Below are positions 13,293 to 15,940 of a stretch of 15,940 bases of DNA, piece after piece. The notes beneath the pieces are model-generated. The model had not been told where the DNA came from. It did no database searches and saw only the letters and a program-made list of their open reading frames with translations. Position numbers and translations under genes: made by a program. Source of the stretch: an uncultured Clostridia bacterium (GTDB taxonomy: Bacteria > Bacillota > Clostridia > Christensenellales > Aristaeellaceae); NCBI GenBank assembly GCA_934643535.1, contig CAKUCE010000039.1:1-15940 (forward strand). Direction: 5' to 3'. Every line of letters starts with the position of its first letter. Within the stretch, counting starts at the first letter, position 1.

Positions 13293-14129
13293 GTGCGCTT
13301 TTTATCCAACGCCCATACCCACTCGACCTTCTGCGACGGAAAAAATCCGCCGGAGGAAATGATCCGGGCGGCGGAAAGGCTGGGCTTCGTCAGCCTGGGG
13401 TTTTCCGGGCACGCCTGTCAGGGCTTCGACTGGGAATATTCCATGGCGGCGGAGGGGCAGCGGGCGTATTTCGAAACCGTGCGGGCGCTGGGACGCACGG
13501 CGAAGCTGCGCGTCTGGGCCGGGCTGGAACAGGATACCTTCGCCTCGGACGAAATAAAGGCGGAGAACCGCCGCGCGGCGGATTATGTGATCGGTTCCGC
13601 TCACTATGTCAGTCTGAACTTTCACGGCAGGACGGTAGCAGTGGACGGCGACCCGGCGCTTCTTCGGCAGTATATCGAGGAAAAGTGCGGGGGAGACGGG
13701 CTTGAGCTGGCGCGGCAGTATTTCGACGTTCACGTTGCCGGGCTGCTTGGGGATCGGCCGGATATCATCGGCCATTTCGATCTGGTACGGAAATATGCGC
13801 AGTCGGAGGGCTTTTTTGAGGAAAACGGCCCGGCGTACCGCCGTCTGGCGCTGAACGCGCTGGAAAGAGCCTTTCCCTGCGGCGGCGTGCTGGAGGTGAA
13901 CACCGGGGCCATTGCCCGAGGTTACCGGGACGATCCCTATCCCACGGCGGAATTGCTGGGCGCGTGGCGGGAGATGGGCGGCTGCACGACCATCACCAGC
14001 GACTGCCACGACGCGGCCATGCTGGACTGCGCCTTTGACCGGGCCGCGGAGCTGCTCCGGCGGACGGGCTATCGAACCGTGCTGCGGCTGGGCACAGGCG
14101 AGGAGCTCTGGCAGGAAGAAAAACTTTGA
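13293..14129 (+). CDS. PHP-domain histidinol-phosphatase-like hydrolase
   Basis: The 278-residue enzyme belongs to the PHP (polymerase and histidinol phosphatase) superfamily; HisJ/HisK-type members dephosphorylate histidinol phosphate in histidine synthesis. Metal-site motifs are in order: H8 and H10 in NAHTHSTFCDG, H40 in FSGHA, E79 in WAGLEQD, H104 in IGSAHYV, H161 in IGHFDLV and D237/H239 in TSDCHDA. Size and the SAHYV and GHFDL segments fit HisJ-type enzymes. The start is GTG 13293, eight bases after AAAGGAGG (13277-13284); the frame is open further upstream but nothing is conserved there. No other histidine gene is in the window, so another phosphoester substrate is possible. It is 27 bases ahead of an aldehyde dehydrogenase, probably in one operon. 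Confidence 0.88.
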   Translation: MRFLSNAHTHSTFCDGKNPPEEMIRAAERLGFVSLGFSGHACQGFDWEYSMAAEGQRAYFETVRALGRTAKLRVWAGLEQDTFASDEIKAENRRAADYVIGSAHYVSLNFHGRTVAVDGDPALLRQYIEEKCGGDGLELARQYFDVHVAGLLGDRPDIIGHFDLVRKYAQSEGFFEENGPAYRRLALNALERAFPCGGVLEVNTGAIARGYRDDPYPTAELLGAWREMGGCTTITSDCHDAAMLDCAFDRAAELLRRTGYRTVLRLGTGEELWQEEKL

Positions 14130-14156
14130 ACAGATTGGAACAGGAGGAAAAACACA

Positions 14157-15524
14157 ATGGCAGATTTTGCCGCGATGGTGGCCGCACAGCGGAAATATTT
14201 TGACTCGCAGGCCACGAAGCCCTACGAATTCCGACGGGAGCAGCTGAAAAAGCTGCAGGGCTGGATGAACGAAAACGAACAGGCCATTCTGGACGCGCTG
14301 CATGACGATCTGGGCAAGAGCGACTATGAGGGTTATCTGACCGAGGTGGCCATGGTGAAGCAGGAACTGACGGACGCGCTGAAGCACCTTCGCGGCTGGA
14401 TGAAGCCGAAAAGGGCGCTGACCGCCATGGGGCAGCTGCCCGGTACCTGCCGCATTTTGTCCGAGCCTTACGGCGTGGTGCTGATTATGTCCCCGTGGAA
14501 CTATCCCTTTCAGCTGACGCTGGCCCCGCTGGTAGGGGCGCTGGCGGCGGGCAATTGCGCCGTCGTGAAGCCGTCGGCCTATTCGCCCGCCACCTCCGGA
14601 CTGATCCGCCGCATGGCGGAGGCGCTTTTTCCGCCGGAGCTGGTGAAGGTGGTGGAGGGCGGACGGACGGAAAACGCCGCCCTGCTGGAGGAGCGCTTCG
14701 ACTACATCTTCTTCACCGGCAGCCCTGCGGTGGGCCGGCTGGTGATGGAAAAGGCCTCCCGCCACCTGACCCCCGTCAGTCTGGAGCTGGGCGGCAAAAG
14801 CCCGGTCATCGTGGAAAAGAGCGCCGACATTACTTTGACCGCCCGGCGGCTGGCATGGGGGAAATACCTCAACGCGGGCCAGACCTGCGTGGCGCCGGAC
14901 TATGTGCTGGTGGACCGCAGCCGGGAGCAGGAATTGATCGAAGCCCTGATCGCGGAGATTCGGCGAATGTATACCAGCGCGCCGCTGGCCAGCGAGGATC
15001 TGCCCAAGATCGTCAACCAGCGCCACTTCCAGCGGCTGGTGGGGCTGCTTTCCAGCGGCTCGGTGGCCTTCGGGGCCCAAATCGACCCGGCGGAACGGAA
15101 GATCTCGCCCACCATTCTGACGGACGTGGAGTGGGACAGCCCCGTGATGCAGGAGGAAATCTTCGGGCCGATTTTGCCCATTCTGACCTATCGGAATCTG
15201 GACGAGGCCATCCAGCGCATCCGCCAGCGGCCCCGGCCTCTGGCCCTGTACCTTTTCACCCGGGACAAGGCCGTGGAGGACAAGGTGCTGGGCTCCGTCA
15301 GCTTCGGCGGCGGCTGCGTCAACGATACGGTGCTGCATCTGGCCACCTGCCACATGCCCTTCGGCGGCGTGGGGGAGAGCGGCATGGGGGGCTATCACGG
15401 CCCGTGGAGCTTCCGCACCTTCTCCCACGAAAAGAGCATCCTCAAGCGCTGGGCCAAGCCCGATATCGCCCTGCGCTACGCGCCCTTCAGGGGCAAAATG
15501 GGCAAGCTGAAGAAGCTGATCTGA
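14157..15524 (+). CDS. NAD(P)-dependent aldehyde dehydrogenase, class 3-like
   Basis: The 455-residue cytosolic enzyme oxidises an aldehyde to the acid. Conserved features are SPWNYPFQL with N114, cofactor lysine K138 in VVKPSAYSP, FFTGSPAVG (185-193), general base E210 in LELGGKSP and the catalytic C244 in NAGQTCVAPDY. MQEEIFGPILPIL and MPFGGVGESGMGGYHG follow. The short length and FFTGSPAVG and NAGQTCVAPDY patterns fit class 3/fatty-aldehyde-type enzymes (YwdH-like in Bacillus), which lack the longer N-terminus of other classes. There is no C-terminal membrane anchor. ATG is nine bases after AGGAGG (14142-14147). It follows the PHP gene by 27 bases. The substrate is unknown; these enzymes accept medium-chain or aromatic aldehydes, with detoxification a reasonable guess. 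Confidence 0.95.
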   Translation: MADFAAMVAAQRKYFDSQATKPYEFRREQLKKLQGWMNENEQAILDALHDDLGKSDYEGYLTEVAMVKQELTDALKHLRGWMKPKRALTAMGQLPGTCRILSEPYGVVLIMSPWNYPFQLTLAPLVGALAAGNCAVVKPSAYSPATSGLIRRMAEALFPPELVKVVEGGRTENAALLEERFDYIFFTGSPAVGRLVMEKASRHLTPVSLELGGKSPVIVEKSADITLTARRLAWGKYLNAGQTCVAPDYVLVDRSREQELIEALIAEIRRMYTSAPLASEDLPKIVNQRHFQRLVGLLSSGSVAFGAQIDPAERKISPTILTDVEWDSPVMQEEIFGPILPILTYRNLDEAIQRIRQRPRPLALYLFTRDKAVEDKVLGSVSFGGGCVNDTVLHLATCHMPFGGVGESGMGGYHGPWSFRTFSHEKSILKRWAKPDIALRYAPFRGKMGKLKKLI

Positions 15525-15531
15525 GACCGAT

Positions 15532-15582
15532 AAGCAACCCCCGCTGCCGATGAAAAACGGCGGCGGGGGTGCTTCGTTATTT
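15532..15582. terminator. Hairpin after the aldehyde dehydrogenase gene
   Basis: ACCCCCGCTGCCG (15537-15549) pairs with CGGCGGCGGGGGT (15558-15570) across an 8-base loop, and the stem is extended by AAGC (15532-15535) with GCTT (15571-15574). CGTTATTT follows, a poor but present T-rich tail. It lies just after the dehydrogenase stop and just before the end of the minus-strand remnant at 15577, so it may serve both directions. Confidence 0.7.
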
Positions 15583-15651
15583 GAGCGGGTGAGTGCGGAA
15601 ATAGTCGGTTTTGTCCGCGTCGGTAATGGGGCGAATGGAAAGAAAACCTGT
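15577..15651 (-). pseudogene. Possible C-terminal remnant of a lost gene
   Basis: On the minus strand a 24-codon open stretch ends ITDADKTDYFRTHPLK and TAA (complement of 15577-15579). It is GC-rich like the native genes, looks protein-like, and ends right at the hairpin 15532-15574. Upstream it meets an in-frame TAA (complement of 15652-15654), and no start codon or ribosome-binding site is present. I read it as the stump of a gene whose body was removed at about 15650. It may be chance coding-like sequence. Confidence 0.3.
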
Positions 15652-15745
15652 TTAAGGATATTTCGAAAATTCCCCCGCCGGGAGACCTGCCGGTTCCCCA
15701 AAGAACGGGGCGAAGCGAATCGATAAACTGGAAGTTATCAATGTC

Positions 15746-15940
15746 TTATTCGTAATCAACTCGCTCGATTTTGAAGATTACCGGACGTGTACCATCTGAA
15801 CAGCAGGTAATCATTTCATTTTCGTTTTTCATCCAACCTTTCATAATGGAGCCGCCTTGTAAACCAGTGTAAATATAACGTGAAATAGCATCCCATGCTT
15901 CCGAGCAAAACGGCATTTTCGGACCACCAGCAATAGTATC
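15746..15940 (-). CDS. TIGR04076-family protein, C-terminal part, enters from the right edge
   Basis: Sixty-four codons run from the right edge to TAA (complement of 15746-15748). The frame reads GGPKMPFCSEAWDAISRYIY, then GLQGGSIMKGWMKNENEMITCCSDGTRP and ends VIFKIERVDYE. A cysteine followed by an AW...I..Y helix, the GG...WM segment and the CC.DG.RPV.FK.ER ending are the pattern I associate with TIGR04076-type small proteins, whose function is not established. The Cys pair and upstream Cys suggest possible metal or redox chemistry, as inference. The start lies outside the window. Codon use is clearly AT-richer than every other gene here (AAA, GAA, ATT, GGT), suggesting separate origin. The 94 bases between this stop and the remnant hold only short GC-rich inverted repeats that could form its terminator. 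Confidence 0.7.
   Translation of the reverse strand, partial: DTIAGGPKMPFCSEAWDAISRYIYTGLQGGSIMKGWMKNENEMITCCSDGTRPVIFKIERVDYE

Noticed and set aside
1..15940. tRNA or rRNA genes, CRISPR arrays, toxin-antitoxin, restriction, retron or other defence modules, insertion sequences
   Set aside because: Searched by eye on both strands; no cloverleaf, repeat-spacer pattern, transposase or recognised defence motif was found.

Overview
The window looks like chromosomal core sequence from a GC-rich member of the Firmicutes/Clostridia, probably a gut-type clostridial lineage. The main evidence is a complete tRNA-responsive T-box leader in front of ileS, strong AGGAGG ribosome-binding sites, sigma-A-type promoters and Gram-positive-style genes. 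The species cannot be named from this sequence. GC content is high throughout, except for the last ~200 bases, which are clearly AT-richer.

Layout. The left edge (1-332) holds the C-terminus of a UbiB/AarF-like protein. A promoter and an isoleucine T-box leader (about 373-656) then control ileS (729-3845), which encodes an IleS2-type isoleucyl-tRNA synthetase. Downstream on the same strand are three RNA-modification-type genes: a class I methyltransferase (3906-4778), an RluA-family pseudouridine synthase that overlaps it by 8 bases (4771-5469), and tgt (5481-6611). This makes one translation-themed block: charging tRNA-Ile, modifying RNA and inserting preQ1 into tRNA. After a hairpin comes a small secreted protein of unknown function (6736-7281). 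It is followed by a long stem-loop and an MFS drug-efflux-like transporter (7510-8835). The transporter's leader contains a 12-codon upstream ORF and mutually exclusive RNA helices, one of which would hide its start region. An HtrA-type membrane-anchored serine protease follows (9008-10312), with its own promoter and a strong terminator.

Convergent to it is a minus-strand operon read from a near-consensus promoter at 13202-13230. It encodes a YrrT-like methyltransferase (13157-12537), a GNAT acetyltransferase (12521-11973), a TauE/SafE-type permease (11927-11211) and a Cof-type HAD phosphatase (11191-10385). The permease gene is interrupted by one in-frame TAG with no frameshift. None of the 15 visible gene ends uses TAG, so this is either a fresh nonsense mutation or a recoded or read-through codon. 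Divergent from the operon are a PHP-type histidinol phosphatase (13293-14129) and a class 3-like aldehyde dehydrogenase (14157-15524).

The right edge changes character. After a hairpin and a 24-codon, possibly degenerate, C-terminal remnant, the sequence becomes AT-rich. The end of a TIGR04076-type gene enters there on the minus strand (15746-15940), suggesting a junction with acquired DNA.

I see no CRISPR array, tRNA, rRNA, IS element or obvious new defence system. The two observations most worth testing are the attenuator-like leader of the efflux gene and the amber codon in the permease.
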